Source of the DNA: CAZEVY01 sp964515555
Lineage (GTDB): Bacteria > Acidobacteriota > Terriglobia > Bryobacterales > Bryobacteraceae
Reading direction: 5' to 3'
Length of the DNA stretch: 64,000 nt
NCBI GenBank assembly: GCA_964515555.1
Contig: CAZEVY010000015.1
Location: 17,821-81,820 of the forward strand
The notes under the pieces were generated by a model. It did not search any database and had not been told where the DNA came from. It worked only from the letters and a program-made list of their open reading frames with translations. Both the position numbers and the translations under genes were made by a program. Each line of letters begins with the position of its first letter. The first letter of the stretch is position 1. Below, piece by piece: positions 25,714 to 34,637 of the stretch.

Positions 25714-26310
25714 TTAGAAGGTCACGCCTACCAGGAAATCGAACTGGTTGACGTTCGACCGCAGCAGGTCCGAGACCGCCGAAGCGAAGTGGCGGGAGGT
25801 GCGGTAGGTGTAGCGGATCTCCGGCGATATCTTCACCAGGAGCGCGCCGATCTCGACGCCGCCGGCGAAGACGATTCCCGCTGTGGCGTCCTTGCGGAAC
25901 TCCGGCGGATTCCCGGTCACCACCGAGGCCGCCAGCGTCTTGACGCCCGAGAGCTTGCTGAAGGCGACGCCGGCGCCGATGAAGGGCCGCGCGCGGCCGT
26001 CGCGCAGCCGGTGCTTGAGCATCACCGGGAACTCGAACTGGTTGGCGGTCGTCACGCTGGCCTGGGTGGTCGACGCCTGCGCGTAGCCGAGCTGGCGGTA
26101 CAGGATGTCGAAGACGATGCTGGTGCGGAACGGAAGATTGATCTCCAATGTCGGACCGATCACCAGCCGCCGCGAGGTGGTCGCGTAGGCGAGGTCGCGC
26201 GTGACGCCCGCTTTGATGGCGTCGCTGAGCGGCGCGCCGATGCGCCCGCCGAAGGAGATCGGCTGCGCGCAGGCGGCCGCGGCCGTCATCAGGATCAACA
26301 GTACTCTCAT
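25714..26310 (-). CDS. Outer-membrane beta-barrel protein (OmpW/PorT-like size)
   Basis: A 198-residue exported protein. ATG at 26310 overlaps the stop of the upstream aminotransferase gene (ATGA) and gives a signal peptide MRVLLILMTAAAACAQP. The mature part alternates hydrophobic and polar residues in many short strands (LVIGPTLEINLPFRTSIVFD, EFPVMLKHRLRDGRARPFIG, GAGVAFSKLSG, GGVEIGALLVKISPEIRYTY) and ends in a strand with terminal Phe (FDFLVGVTF), the standard BAM-recognition ending. The exact family is not assigned; porin or adhesion roles are both possible. Confidence 0.8.
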   Translation of the reverse strand: MRVLLILMTAAAACAQPISFGGRIGAPLSDAIKAGVTRDLAYATTSRRLVIGPTLEINLPFRTSIVFDILYRQLGYAQASTTQASVTTANQFEFPVMLKHRLRDGRARPFIGAGVAFSKLSGVKTLAASVVTGNPPEFRKDATAGIVFAGGVEIGALLVKISPEIRYTYRTSRHFASAVSDLLRSNVNQFDFLVGVTF

Positions 26311-27497
26311 GCGCTGTCCTTCAAAAACTGTTTGACGCAGCGCACCGCCTGCCGGGTACGATGCTCGTTCTCGATCAGCGCGAAGCGCACGAAGCCCTCG
26401 CCCATCGGCCCGAAGCCGACGCCCGGCGAGGCCGCCACCAGGGCCTTCTCCAACAGGAGCTTCGAGAATTCGAGCGACCCCATCGCCCGGAAGCGCTCCG
26501 GCAGCGGCGCCCACAGGAACATGGTCCCGCGCGGCTTCTCGACCGGCCAGCCGGCGCGACAGAGTCCCTCCACCATCACGTTGCGGCGGCGACGGTACAT
26601 TTCGCAGATTCGGCGGGCCTCCTCGTCGCACTCGCGCAGCGCGATGATCGAGGCGATCTGAATCGGCTGGAACACGCCGTAGTCGAGATAGCTTTTGATG
26701 CGCGCCAGCGCGGCGATCATCTTCCGATTTCCCAGGCAGAAGCCGACGCGCCAGCCGGCCATGTTGTAGCTCTTGGTCATCGAGAAGATCTCGACGGCCA
26801 CTTCCTTGGCGCCGTCAACCTGCAGGATGCTGGGCGGCGTGTAGCCGTCGAAGCCGATGTCGGCATAGGCGAAGTCGTGGACCACCATGGTGCCGTGCTC
26901 GGAGGCCAGGCGCACAATTTCGCGGAAGAAATCGATTTCGACGGAATGCGTGGTGGGATTGTGCGGGAACGAGATCAGGATCAGCTTTGGCTTTTGCAGC
27001 GAGGTGCGATAGAGGTGCTGGAGGCGCTCGAGGAACACCTCGGGCGAAGGCATCGGCAGCATGCAGGCGTGGCCCTCGGCCATGATGACGCCGTACTGGT
27101 GGATCGGATAGCAGGGATTCGGCGACACCACAGCATCGCCCGGGCCGATGACGGCGAACAGCAGGTGCGCCAGGGCGTCCTTGGCGCCGATGGTGACGAT
27201 GGCTTCCTTTTCCGGGTCGAGATCGACGCCGAATTTGCGCTGGTAGCGGCGAGCGATCTCCAGGCGCAGGTTGGGAATACCGCGCGACATCGAGTAGCGG
27301 TGATTGCGCTTGTCGCGCGCGGCCTCGATCAGCTTCTGCACGATGGGACGCGGCGTGGCGCCGTCCGGATTCCCCATCCCGAAGTCGACCACGTCGTGCC
27401 CTTCGGCGCGCAGCCGCGCCTTCATCTCGTTGACGATCGCGAAAACGTAGGGAGGCAGTTTTTGTATGCGATAGAATTCTTCCTGGGGCAAAGGCAT
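26307..27497 (-). CDS. Class I/II aminotransferase, AlaC-like
   Basis: A 396-residue PLP enzyme; ATG at 27497 gives MPLPQEEFYRIQKLPPYVFA, the expected beginning. An open extension to 27545 would overlap the divergent thiolase gene and is rejected. Key blocks are DFGMGNPDGATP, NPCYPIHQYG, SFPHNPTTHSVE, VHDFAYADIGFDGY, the PLP lysine in FSMTKSYNMAGWRVGF, and RFALIENEHRTRQA. This group includes the glutamate-pyruvate aminotransferase AlaC and is often labelled aspartate or LL-diaminopimelate aminotransferase. Alanine synthesis is the best guess. It is translationally coupled to the downstream beta-barrel gene. Confidence 0.88.
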   Translation of the reverse strand: MPLPQEEFYRIQKLPPYVFAIVNEMKARLRAEGHDVVDFGMGNPDGATPRPIVQKLIEAARDKRNHRYSMSRGIPNLRLEIARRYQRKFGVDLDPEKEAIVTIGAKDALAHLLFAVIGPGDAVVSPNPCYPIHQYGVIMAEGHACMLPMPSPEVFLERLQHLYRTSLQKPKLILISFPHNPTTHSVEIDFFREIVRLASEHGTMVVHDFAYADIGFDGYTPPSILQVDGAKEVAVEIFSMTKSYNMAGWRVGFCLGNRKMIAALARIKSYLDYGVFQPIQIASIIALRECDEEARRICEMYRRRRNVMVEGLCRAGWPVEKPRGTMFLWAPLPERFRAMGSLEFSKLLLEKALVAASPGVGFGPMGEGFVRFALIENEHRTRQAVRCVKQFLKDSA

Positions 27498-27522
27498 CGT
27501 CTCATTGTAGCGAGGAGCCGCA

Positions 27523-28689
27523 ATGCCGGAATCGATGAAGGACAAGGTCGCGGTCGTCGGCGTGGGCTGTACGAAGTTCGGCGACCGCGCCGACGCATCC
27601 TACGAAGACCTGGTCGTCGAAGCCGCCCTGGAGGCCATGCACGACGCCGGCGTGGCGTCCGATCGAATCGAAGCCGCCTGGCTCGGAACTTTCTCGCCGA
27701 ATGCGGGCAACGGCAAGGCTTCGGTGTCGCTGGCCGACGCGCTGCGGCTCTACGACCGCCCGATCACGCGCGTCGAGAACTTCTGCGCGACGGGTACGGA
27801 CGCCTTTCGTCACGCGGCCATGGCGATCGCCGCGGGCGCCTGCGACGTCGCGCTGGTGGTGGGCGCCGAGAAGCTGAAGGATCGGCCGATTCGCGGATTG
27901 GGGCGCGACGGGGCGCATCCGTATCGGGGCGACGGCCTGACAGCGCCGGGCATGATGGCAATGGTCGCCAATCGCTATTTTCATCGCTACGGGGGCGGAC
28001 GCGAGGCGCTGGCGAAGGTCGCGGTGAAGAATCACCACAACGGATCGATGAACCGGCTGGCACATTTTCAGATGGAGGTCAGCGAGGCGCAGGTGCTCGA
28101 TGCGCCGATGATCGCCTGGCCCTACGGACTGCTCGACTGCTGTCCGACCACCGACGGCGCGGCCGCGGCCGTGCTGTGCCGCGCGGACATGGCGCGCGAG
28201 TTTCGCGACGACTACGTGCTGGTCAAGGGGCTCGGCCTGGCGGTTCGCACCGGCCGCCCCTGGTTTGACGCCTGCGAGGAGCAGGTGGGATTCCCGGTGA
28301 CCGCGCAGGCGGCGAGTGCGGCCTATCGGATGGCGGGCGTCGGCGATCCGGTCCGCGAGATCGACGTGGCCGAGGTGCACGACTGCTTCACCTTCCCCGA
28401 GATCGCGCATTACGAAGGACTCGGTTTCTGCGGCCCCGGCGAGGGCGCGCATTTCATCGGCGAGGGGCGCAGCGCGCTGGCCGGCGATCTGCCGGTGAAT
28501 CCCAGCGGCGGGCTGAAGTCGTTCGGCCATCCGATTGGCGCGAGCGGCGTGCGGATGATCCACGAGATCGTCACGCAGTTGCGCGGCCAGGCGGGAGCGC
28601 GCCAGGTGCGCGACGCGCAGTTCGGCCTGGTGCACAATCTCGGCGGTCCGGGCGCGGTGGCTTGCGTGGTCGTACTGGGGAATCCGTGA
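27523..28689 (+). CDS. Thiolase-family acyl-CoA acetyltransferase (SCP-x-like)
   Basis: A 388-residue thiolase-superfamily enzyme. The ATG at 27523 has a GAGG site 8-10 bp upstream. The nucleophilic Cys lies in RVENFCATGTDAFRHAAMAI, the His in NPSGGLKSFGHPIGASG, and the C-terminal catalytic part in GLVHNLGGPGAVACVVVLG. The pattern belongs to the SCP-x/archaeal-type thiolases, which often need an OB-fold DUF35 partner; none is next to it. It probably cleaves or forms beta-ketoacyl-CoA. It is translationally coupled (GTGA) to the following GntR regulator. Confidence 0.88.
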   Translation: MPESMKDKVAVVGVGCTKFGDRADASYEDLVVEAALEAMHDAGVASDRIEAAWLGTFSPNAGNGKASVSLADALRLYDRPITRVENFCATGTDAFRHAAMAIAAGACDVALVVGAEKLKDRPIRGLGRDGAHPYRGDGLTAPGMMAMVANRYFHRYGGGREALAKVAVKNHHNGSMNRLAHFQMEVSEAQVLDAPMIAWPYGLLDCCPTTDGAAAAVLCRADMAREFRDDYVLVKGLGLAVRTGRPWFDACEEQVGFPVTAQAASAAYRMAGVGDPVREIDVAEVHDCFTFPEIAHYEGLGFCGPGEGAHFIGEGRSALAGDLPVNPSGGLKSFGHPIGASGVRMIHEIVTQLRGQAGARQVRDAQFGLVHNLGGPGAVACVVVLGNP

Positions 28690-29384
28690 CCGCACGCGTC
28701 CGCGCCGAAGGCCCGCCGCGCGGAGGGAGCCTCTCGGAGACCGCGTACCTGGTAATCCGGGAGCGTATTCTCCGCGGTGAGATGCCGCTCGGAAGCGCGC
28801 TCTCGCGGCGCAAGATCGCCACCGAGCTGGGCATGAGCCTGCTGCCGGTCTCCGAGGCCTTGCAGCGGCTGGAGCGCGACGGCCTGGCCGAAAGCACCCC
28901 GCGGGTCGGCACGCGCGTCTACCAGCCGACCGCGGTCGACGTCGCCGAGCGGTTCGAGGTGCGCGAGGCGCTGGAGTCGCAGGCCGCTCGCCTGTTCGCC
29001 GAGAAGGCCAGCGCGCGGGAGCGGGCCGAGCTGCAGCAGATGGCCGAGACGGTGGACGACCTGTTCCGGCGGCGCGCGCGCGGGGAGAACGCGCCGGACT
29101 TCCTGTTCGACGTGCAGCGGTATCACTCGACGTTGCATCTCCGCATCGCCGAGTGCACCGGGTGCCGCGCGCTGCGGGCCATCATCGAGAAGAACAACCT
29201 GCTCATCTTCACCTGGCTCTCCGACGTGGCCGCGCATCGGCCGCTGCTGCCCGACGATCATCACCGGTCGCTGGTGGCGGGGCTCTCGTCAGGCGACCCG
29301 GAAGTTGCCGATCGCGCCATGCGGGAACATCTGCGCTGCGGCCGCGAGGCGATTCTGAAGGCGTTCTCCGGCGCCGGGCAGTAG
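28686..29384 (+). CDS. GntR-family regulator with FCD effector domain
   Basis: A 232-residue regulator. The GTG start at 28686 overlaps the thiolase TGA (GTGA). The N-terminal winged helix (about 15-80) has ETAYLVIRERILRGEMPLGS, SRRKIATELGMSLLPVSEAL and QRLERDGLAESTPRVGTRVY. The C-terminal all-helical FCD domain (about 90-225) has FEVREALESQAARLF, FHxxL-type YHSTLHLRIAECTG and HHRSLVAGLSSGDPEVADRA, with histidines placed as in metal-dependent FCD members. It probably responds to an acid or acyl metabolite and controls its own operon with the thiolase. Confidence 0.9.
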   Translation: MTARVRAEGPPRGGSLSETAYLVIRERILRGEMPLGSALSRRKIATELGMSLLPVSEALQRLERDGLAESTPRVGTRVYQPTAVDVAERFEVREALESQAARLFAEKASARERAELQQMAETVDDLFRRRARGENAPDFLFDVQRYHSTLHLRIAECTGCRALRAIIEKNNLLIFTWLSDVAAHRPLLPDDHHRSLVAGLSSGDPEVADRAMREHLRCGREAILKAFSGAGQ

Positions 29385-29401
29385 CGGCGCACGGATTTCG
29401 A

Positions 29402-29430
29402 TTGACCTGCCGCCGGGTCTCGCGGATAAT
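29402..29430 (+). promoter_or_regulatory. Sigma-70-like promoter for the DUF1501 operon
   Basis: TTGACC (29402-29407) and GATAAT (29425-29430) are separated by 17 bp, close to the sigma-70 consensus. It lies about 80 bp before the first ATG of the five-gene cassette and just after the stop of the GntR regulator. Confidence 0.6.
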
Positions 29431-29442
29431 AGAGACAAGCCT

Positions 29443-29456
29443 TGGAACGTGTTCCA
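29443..29456. promoter_or_regulatory. Dyad TGGAAC-GT-GTTCCA just after the promoter
   Basis: Two perfect 6-bp arms flank a GT spacer. It starts 13 bp past the -10 element, over the expected first transcribed bases, a common operator position. The protein that binds it is not known; the GntR gene upstream is a candidate by proximity only. Confidence 0.35.
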
Positions 29457-29508
29457 CGGCGAGCGTCATCCGGCGGCGGTTACAATACCGGCAGCGAGGC
29501 ACGAGACG

Positions 29509-30804
29509 ATGAATCCCACCCGATGCGACGGTGTTTCCCGGCGGCAACTGTTGCAGGTCGGCGCGCTGGGATACCTCGGACTGACGCTGCCGGAATGGCA
29601 ACGCGCCCGCGCAGCCGAAGCGAGCGCCGATACCTCCTGCATCTTCATCTGGCTCGACGGCGGACCCTCGCACCTGGACACCTTCGACCCCAAGCCCGAT
29701 GCGCCCGCCGAGGTTCGCGGCAAGTTCTCGACGACCAAGACCAGCGTCGCCGGAGTGCATATCTGCGAGCACCTGCCGAAGATCGCGCAGGTGATGGACA
29801 AGGTCGCGCTGGTGCGCACGCTGACGTCGGAGATCGGCGAGCACGACCAGGCCGGACATTACTACAACACCGGCTACCGCCCGACGCCCGCGCAGGCGTA
29901 CCCGAGCTTCGGATCGGTGATCAGCAAGGCCAAGGGCGCCGGCGAAGCGCTGCCGCCCTACGTCGCCGTGCCGAATCCGCGGGCATACATGGGCGCCGGC
30001 TATCTGCCGGGATCGTTCGGACCATTCACCGTCGGCGGCGACCCTTCGCGGCCCGACTTCAGGGTGCGCGACCTGGACCTGCCGGTCGGCTTCACCGAGG
30101 AGAGGCTGCAGTCGCGGAAGTCGATGCTGGAGACCATGGACTCGTTCGAGCGCGCGCTCCAGGACAATCCGCGCGCCAAGGATCGCGACAGCTTCTTCGA
30201 GCAGGCCTACCGGCTGATTACCTCGCCCAAGGCGAAGGCGGCGTTCGACCTCTCGAAGGAATCGGCGGCGACCCGCAAGCTCTACGGACATCACCGCCTG
30301 GGGCAGAGCCTGTTACTGGCGCGGCGGCTGGTCGAGAACGGGTCGAAGTTCGTCACGGTGGTGGATCTCGGCTGGGACACGCACACGCAGATCGACTACA
30401 ACCTCACCTACGGATTTCCCGGCAAGCTGCCCGGGCTCGATCTCGCCTACAGCGGGCTGATCGCCGACATGCACGAGCGCGGGCTGCTGAAAAAGACGCT
30501 GGTGGTGCTGATGGGCGAGTTCGGGCGCACGCCGAAGATCAACCCCATGGGCGGTCGCGACCACTGGCCGCGCGCCAACTCGGCGCTGCTGGCGGGCGCG
30601 GGCATCCTCGGCGGCCAGGCGATCGGGAAGACCGACGCGGTCGGCGAGCTGCCGGCGGAGGACCCGGTGTCGCCGCAGGATTTCGCGCGGACGCTCTACA
30701 CACTGGTCGGCGTGAACCCGGACCTGACGTTCCAGACGCCCGACGGGAGGCCCATCAAGCTGGTCGACGGCGGGCGCTTTCTGCGGCAGCTCGTCGCGGG
30801 CTGA
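29509..30804 (+). CDS. Tat-exported DUF1501 (sulfatase-like) protein
   Basis: A 431-residue protein. ATG at 29509 gives a twin-arginine signal (CDGVSRRQLLQVGALGYLGL). The DUF1501 domain follows: FIWLDGGPSHLDTFDPKPDA, LPKIAQVMDKVALVRTLTSE, HDQAGHYYNTGYRPTP, YPSFGSVISKAKG, LGWDTHTQIDYNLTYGFPGK, VVLMGEFGRTPKINPMGGRD and HWPRANSALLAGAGI. The fold is alkaline-phosphatase/sulfatase-like with metal-binding Asp/His, but its reaction is uncharacterised. In Planctomycetes and Solibacter relatives it pairs with DUF1549/DUF1553 proteins, as here (32521-34632). It is the first gene of a five-gene unit. Confidence 0.92.
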   Translation: MNPTRCDGVSRRQLLQVGALGYLGLTLPEWQRARAAEASADTSCIFIWLDGGPSHLDTFDPKPDAPAEVRGKFSTTKTSVAGVHICEHLPKIAQVMDKVALVRTLTSEIGEHDQAGHYYNTGYRPTPAQAYPSFGSVISKAKGAGEALPPYVAVPNPRAYMGAGYLPGSFGPFTVGGDPSRPDFRVRDLDLPVGFTEERLQSRKSMLETMDSFERALQDNPRAKDRDSFFEQAYRLITSPKAKAAFDLSKESAATRKLYGHHRLGQSLLLARRLVENGSKFVTVVDLGWDTHTQIDYNLTYGFPGKLPGLDLAYSGLIADMHERGLLKKTLVVLMGEFGRTPKINPMGGRDHWPRANSALLAGAGILGGQAIGKTDAVGELPAEDPVSPQDFARTLYTLVGVNPDLTFQTPDGRPIKLVDGGRFLRQLVAG

Positions 30805-30806
30805 GC

Positions 30807-31688
30807 ATGCGCGCGGTTCTCATCGGGCTCGCCGTGGCCGCGGCGGGCGCAGAGTCGTTGCCGCCGATCGCGGCTCTGCGATTCGACGGTGACAGGCTGC
30901 TCGTCGCGGGCGGCAACACGATTCGCGTGGCGCCGGCTCCGCAGTGGATCCCAAGGACGACGGCCACCAGCAAGCTCTCTCAGGTATTCGATGTCGCCGT
31001 TCGCGGCTCGGCGTTAGCGGTTGCCGGGGGCACGCCCGCCGTGACCGGGGCCGTCGAGCTGGGATCCGGATTCGCGGCGCGCGCCGGCGACTCGATCACC
31101 GCAGTCACGTTCGCGCCGGATGGTGCGCGGCTCGCCGCCGCCAGCGCCGACCACCACATCTACATCGTCCGGCCCGATGGCGAGCGCATCGCGCGGCTCG
31201 CGGGTCACGTCGGCCCGGTGCTGTGCGTCGCGTTCTCGCCGGATGGCTCGATGCTCGCCACCGGTAGCGCCGACCGCTCGATCCGGCTGTGGGACGGCGA
31301 GGGCAAGCTTCTGCGGTCGCTCCAGAATCACGCGAGCGCGGTGAACTCGGTGGTCTTCTCGCCGGACGGACAGACCCTCTACAGCGCATCCGAAGACGCG
31401 ACGGTGCGCGTCTGGGTGGCCGCGAACGGCCGCATGAAGCACATCTATCGCGGCTTCGACGCGCCGATTCTGGCGATGGCGGGAGCGCTCGTGCGCAATC
31501 GCCTGGTGACGGCGGGCGCCGACGGCGGATTGCGCATCGTCGACGCCGAGTCGGGGGCGATCGTCAAGACGATCGCCGGGGAGGCGGGGGCGGCGTGGCT
31601 GCACGCGGTGGCGGTGTCGGCGGATGGGAAGTGGATCGCCACGGGCGACGCGGCGGGCCGTCTGCGCGTGATGGAGTTTCCGCAATGA
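30807..31688 (+). CDS. Secreted WD40-repeat beta-propeller
   Basis: A 293-residue protein with a short signal peptide (MRAVLIGLAVAAAGAES) and about six WD40-type blades: ITAVTFAPDGARLAAASADH, VLCVAFSPDGSMLATGSADR with SIRLWDGEGKLLRSL, VNSVVFSPDGQTLYSASEDA with TVRVWVAANG, and a final LHAVAVSADGKWIATGDAAG. Such propellers usually serve as binding platforms. It starts 2 bp after the DUF1501 stop and its own stop overlaps the next start (ATGA), so expression is coupled. Propellers of this kind are frequent in DUF1501/DUF1553 gene sets. Confidence 0.88.
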   Translation: MRAVLIGLAVAAAGAESLPPIAALRFDGDRLLVAGGNTIRVAPAPQWIPRTTATSKLSQVFDVAVRGSALAVAGGTPAVTGAVELGSGFAARAGDSITAVTFAPDGARLAAASADHHIYIVRPDGERIARLAGHVGPVLCVAFSPDGSMLATGSADRSIRLWDGEGKLLRSLQNHASAVNSVVFSPDGQTLYSASEDATVRVWVAANGRMKHIYRGFDAPILAMAGALVRNRLVTAGADGGLRIVDAESGAIVKTIAGEAGAAWLHAVAVSADGKWIATGDAAGRLRVMEFPQ

Positions 31689-32524
31689 GGATCGCCGCGA
31701 TGTTCACGCTCGCCGTGCTGGCGCTTCCCGCGCAGGAGACGTTGTTCTCCGGGCCGCAGCCGGGCGAGCCGCTGAAACCGTTCACCGTGCTCGCCGTCAA
31801 CGGCGCGCACGCGGGCAAGGAAGTCGACTTCATCTCGCAATTCGGAAACGAGCCGATCCTGCTGATCTTCGCGCACTACATCGACCGCAACGTGTATCGC
31901 GTGCTGTGGCCGTGCGACCGCTATGCGAGCGAGGTCCCCGCTCTGAAGACGCTGTTCGTCTACCTGGCGCCCGATCGCGTGGAGGGCGAGCGGCGGATGC
32001 AGCAGGTGGTGAAGTCGCTCTCGCTCGTGGCGGCATCGGCGGTATCGGTCGACGGCGTGGAAGGGCCGGGCGCCTATGGGCTGAACAAGCAGGCCGGCGT
32101 GACGGCGATTCTGGCGAAGAACGGTCGCGTGGTGTTCAATCGCGCGATCGTGCAGCCGGGTCAGAGCGAGGCGCAGAGGATCGTGCTGGAGGCGATCAAG
32201 CTGGCCGGCGGGAATCCCGTGACGGATCTGGAGCTGGCGCGCGGGCCGTTGATGCGGCGGACGCTGCCCCCCGGCGCGCCGACGGCGCAGCAGATCGAAG
32301 CGATCCTCGGGGTCGACCCGCCGGAAGTGGCGGCGGTGGTGGTGCGGCTCACGTTGCTCGAAGCGCCCGAGATCACGTTGAACCAGACGGTGCGCGATTT
32401 GCGCGGTTGGGCGGGAACCGACGAGTCCCGGCGGCGGCTGCTCGCATCGCGCCTGGCGGAATGGCTGAAGATCATGCCGAATGAGTCGGCGCGCGCGCGC
32501 CTGCTGAAGGAGTTCGGCCAATGA
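31685..32524 (+). CDS. Secreted redoxin-like protein without CxxC, paralogue A
   Basis: A 279-residue protein with a signal peptide (MRIAAMFTLAVLALPAQE). The domain reads FSGPQPGEPLKPFTVLAVNG, then a strand ILLIFAHYIDRNVYRVL, LKTLFVYLAPDRVEGERRMQ, VDGVEGPGAYGLNKQAGVTA and ILAKNGRVVFNRAIVQPGQS. The order of strands and helices resembles an AhpC/TSA-like thioredoxin fold, but the peroxidatic Cys and CxxC are absent. A helical C-terminal tail follows. It is clearly homologous to the product of 34638-35489. It overlaps the WD40 stop by 4 bp and the next start by 4 bp. Function unknown. Confidence 0.75.
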   Translation: MRIAAMFTLAVLALPAQETLFSGPQPGEPLKPFTVLAVNGAHAGKEVDFISQFGNEPILLIFAHYIDRNVYRVLWPCDRYASEVPALKTLFVYLAPDRVEGERRMQQVVKSLSLVAASAVSVDGVEGPGAYGLNKQAGVTAILAKNGRVVFNRAIVQPGQSEAQRIVLEAIKLAGGNPVTDLELARGPLMRRTLPPGAPTAQQIEAILGVDPPEVAAVVVRLTLLEAPEITLNQTVRDLRGWAGTDESRRRLLASRLAEWLKIMPNESARARLLKEFGQ

Positions 32525-34632
32525 GGATGGCGGCGCTTGTGGCCTTGACGGCCGCGGCGCAAACACCCGACTTCGCGACGCGCGTGCAGCCAATGCTCGT
32601 CAAGTCGGGGTGCTTTTCCGGTGCCTGCCACGGCGCGGGCAGCGGACAGAAGGGCTTCAAGCTCTCGCTGCTCGGCTACGATCCCGCCGCCGACTACGAG
32701 GCCTTCGTCTACCAGTACCGGGGCCGCCGCGTGAACCTCGTGAAGCCGGAAGACAGCCTGGTCGCGAAGAAAGCGACCAACACGCTGGCGCACGGCGGCG
32801 GCGAACGTTTTCCGGTGCCGTCGGAATCGTACCGGACACTATTGGCGTGGCTGCGCGGCGGCGCGCCTTATGAATCGCAGTCGAAGCGCCGCATCGTCGC
32901 ACTCGAATTCACTCCCGCGCAGGCGACCGTGGAGAAGCCCGGCGCGCGCATCGCGCTGCGGCTGGCTGCGCGTTTCTCCGACGGCTCGCTCGACGACGCC
33001 ACCGCCTACGCGCTCTACCAGACCAACGACGAGAGCATCGCGAAGGTGGACGACCAAGGCAACGTCACCGTCCATCGATCCGGCGAGACAGGAATCAGCG
33101 CGCGCTACATGGGCCTGTTCGCGACGGCGCGCGTCGGGATGCCTTTCGCGGGGGCGCACTCGGAGGTCGCCCGCGCGACGCAGGGCGGCACGAGCTTCGT
33201 CGACCGGCACGTCAACGACAAGCTTCGCCGCCTGCGCCTGCTGCCCTCGAAGCGCTCGACGGACGCCGAGTTTCTGCGGCGCTCGCACCTGGACATCGCC
33301 GCCACGCTGCCGGCGGTCGACGAGGCACGCGCGTTTCTCGCCGACACGCGTCCGGATAAGCGCGCGCGGCTCGTCGAAGGGCTGCTGGCGCGGCCCGAGT
33401 ACGCGCAGTACTGGAGCCTGTGGCTGCTCGATCTGCTGCGGCTGCACTCGCGGAACGTCGGCGAAAAGGGTCTCCCGGCGATCCGCGAGTGGCTTTCCGG
33501 CGAGCTGCGCGCCGACCGCTCGTTCGCGGAGGTCACGCGCGACCTGCTGACCTCGGGCGGGTCGAACCCGGTGAAGCCGGCGGTGCACTATCAGCGGTCG
33601 TCGAACAGTCCCAAGCTGCTCGCCGAGCTGACGACCGAGGCCTTGATGGGCTCGCGGTCGCGCTGCGCGCAGTGCCACGACCATCCTTTCGACTCCTGGA
33701 CGCAGACCCAGTATCACCGCTTCGCGTCGTTCTTCGTGCGCATCAATCCGGCGCCGGAAAACGTCACGCTCGCCGATCACGGCGAAATCGAGCACCCCAA
33801 GACAGGAAAGCCGGTGGCTCCGGGATTCCCGGACGACACCGCGCCGGCGACGGCCGCCGACGACCGGCGGCCCGCGCTGGCCGACTGGCTGGTGGCGCCG
33901 GAGAACCGGTATTTCGCGCGCTCGATCGCCAACCGCGTGTGGGCGCGGATGATGGGGCGCGGGTTGATCGAGCCGGTCGACGACCTGAGCGTGAGCAACG
34001 CGCCGTCGAATCCGGAGCTGCTGGACGCGCTGACAAAGTCGTTTCAGAACGGTTACTCGGTGAAGTCGCTCATCCGCGCGATCGCGCTCTCGGACGCCTA
34101 CCAGCGTTCTGCCGAGCCCAACGCGATCAACCGGGAGGACGACCGCTTCTACTCGCGCGCCCTGGCCGCGCCGCTGAACGCCTACCAGTTCGCCGATGCT
34201 ATCGCCCAGGTGGCGGGCGTGCCGAACCGGTTCGGAAAGCTCGAAGCCGGTGCGCGGGCGCTGGACGTCGCCGACCCGTACACGGAATCGTATCTGCTCG
34301 ATGTCTGCGGGCGCTGCCTGCGCGACGGCTCGTGCGACGCGCCCAACGCCGGCGCGGGCGGCCTGCGCCAGATGCTCCAGCTCATCAACGGCGGCGCGAT
34401 GAACGATAAGATCGCGGCCGCGGGCGGGCGGCTGGCGAAGCTGCGCGCCCGGGGCGCCGCTCCGGGCGAAGCGATCGAGGAGTTCTATTTCGCCGCGCTC
34501 GCGCGTCCGCCCGACGGCAAGGAGCGCGACGCGTGGCTGACGCGGATTCAGGGCGCCTCAAACCGCGAAGCCGCCGTGGAGGATTTCGTGTGGGCGCTGT
34601 TGAACAGCCGGGCATTTGTTTTTAATCGGTGA
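32521..34632 (+). CDS. DUF1549/DUF1553 protein with cytochrome-type Cys motifs
   Basis: A 703-residue exported protein. The N-terminus carries GCFSGACHG (C31-x4-C36-H37) in place of the usual CxxCH of the PSCyt1-type domain. A bacterial Ig-like module follows (about 120-210, VALEFTPAQATVEKPGARIA). DUF1549 covers about 225-430 (FVDRHVNDKLRRLRLLPSKR, FLRRSHLDIAATLPAVDEAR) with a true CxxCH in SRCAQCHDHPFDSW. DUF1553 covers about 455-700 (RPALADWLVAPENRYFARSI, ANRVWARMMGRGLIEPVDDL, DAYQRSAEPNAIN). The family is abundant in Planctomycetes and Solibacter and is biochemically uncharacterised. It overlaps both neighbours, so it belongs to the cassette. Confidence 0.9.
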   Translation: MRMAALVALTAAAQTPDFATRVQPMLVKSGCFSGACHGAGSGQKGFKLSLLGYDPAADYEAFVYQYRGRRVNLVKPEDSLVAKKATNTLAHGGGERFPVPSESYRTLLAWLRGGAPYESQSKRRIVALEFTPAQATVEKPGARIALRLAARFSDGSLDDATAYALYQTNDESIAKVDDQGNVTVHRSGETGISARYMGLFATARVGMPFAGAHSEVARATQGGTSFVDRHVNDKLRRLRLLPSKRSTDAEFLRRSHLDIAATLPAVDEARAFLADTRPDKRARLVEGLLARPEYAQYWSLWLLDLLRLHSRNVGEKGLPAIREWLSGELRADRSFAEVTRDLLTSGGSNPVKPAVHYQRSSNSPKLLAELTTEALMGSRSRCAQCHDHPFDSWTQTQYHRFASFFVRINPAPENVTLADHGEIEHPKTGKPVAPGFPDDTAPATAADDRRPALADWLVAPENRYFARSIANRVWARMMGRGLIEPVDDLSVSNAPSNPELLDALTKSFQNGYSVKSLIRAIALSDAYQRSAEPNAINREDDRFYSRALAAPLNAYQFADAIAQVAGVPNRFGKLEAGARALDVADPYTESYLLDVCGRCLRDGSCDAPNAGAGGLRQMLQLINGGAMNDKIAAAGGRLAKLRARGAAPGEAIEEFYFAALARPPDGKERDAWLTRIQGASNREAAVEDFVWALLNSRAFVFNR

Positions 34633-34637
34633 TTTTC

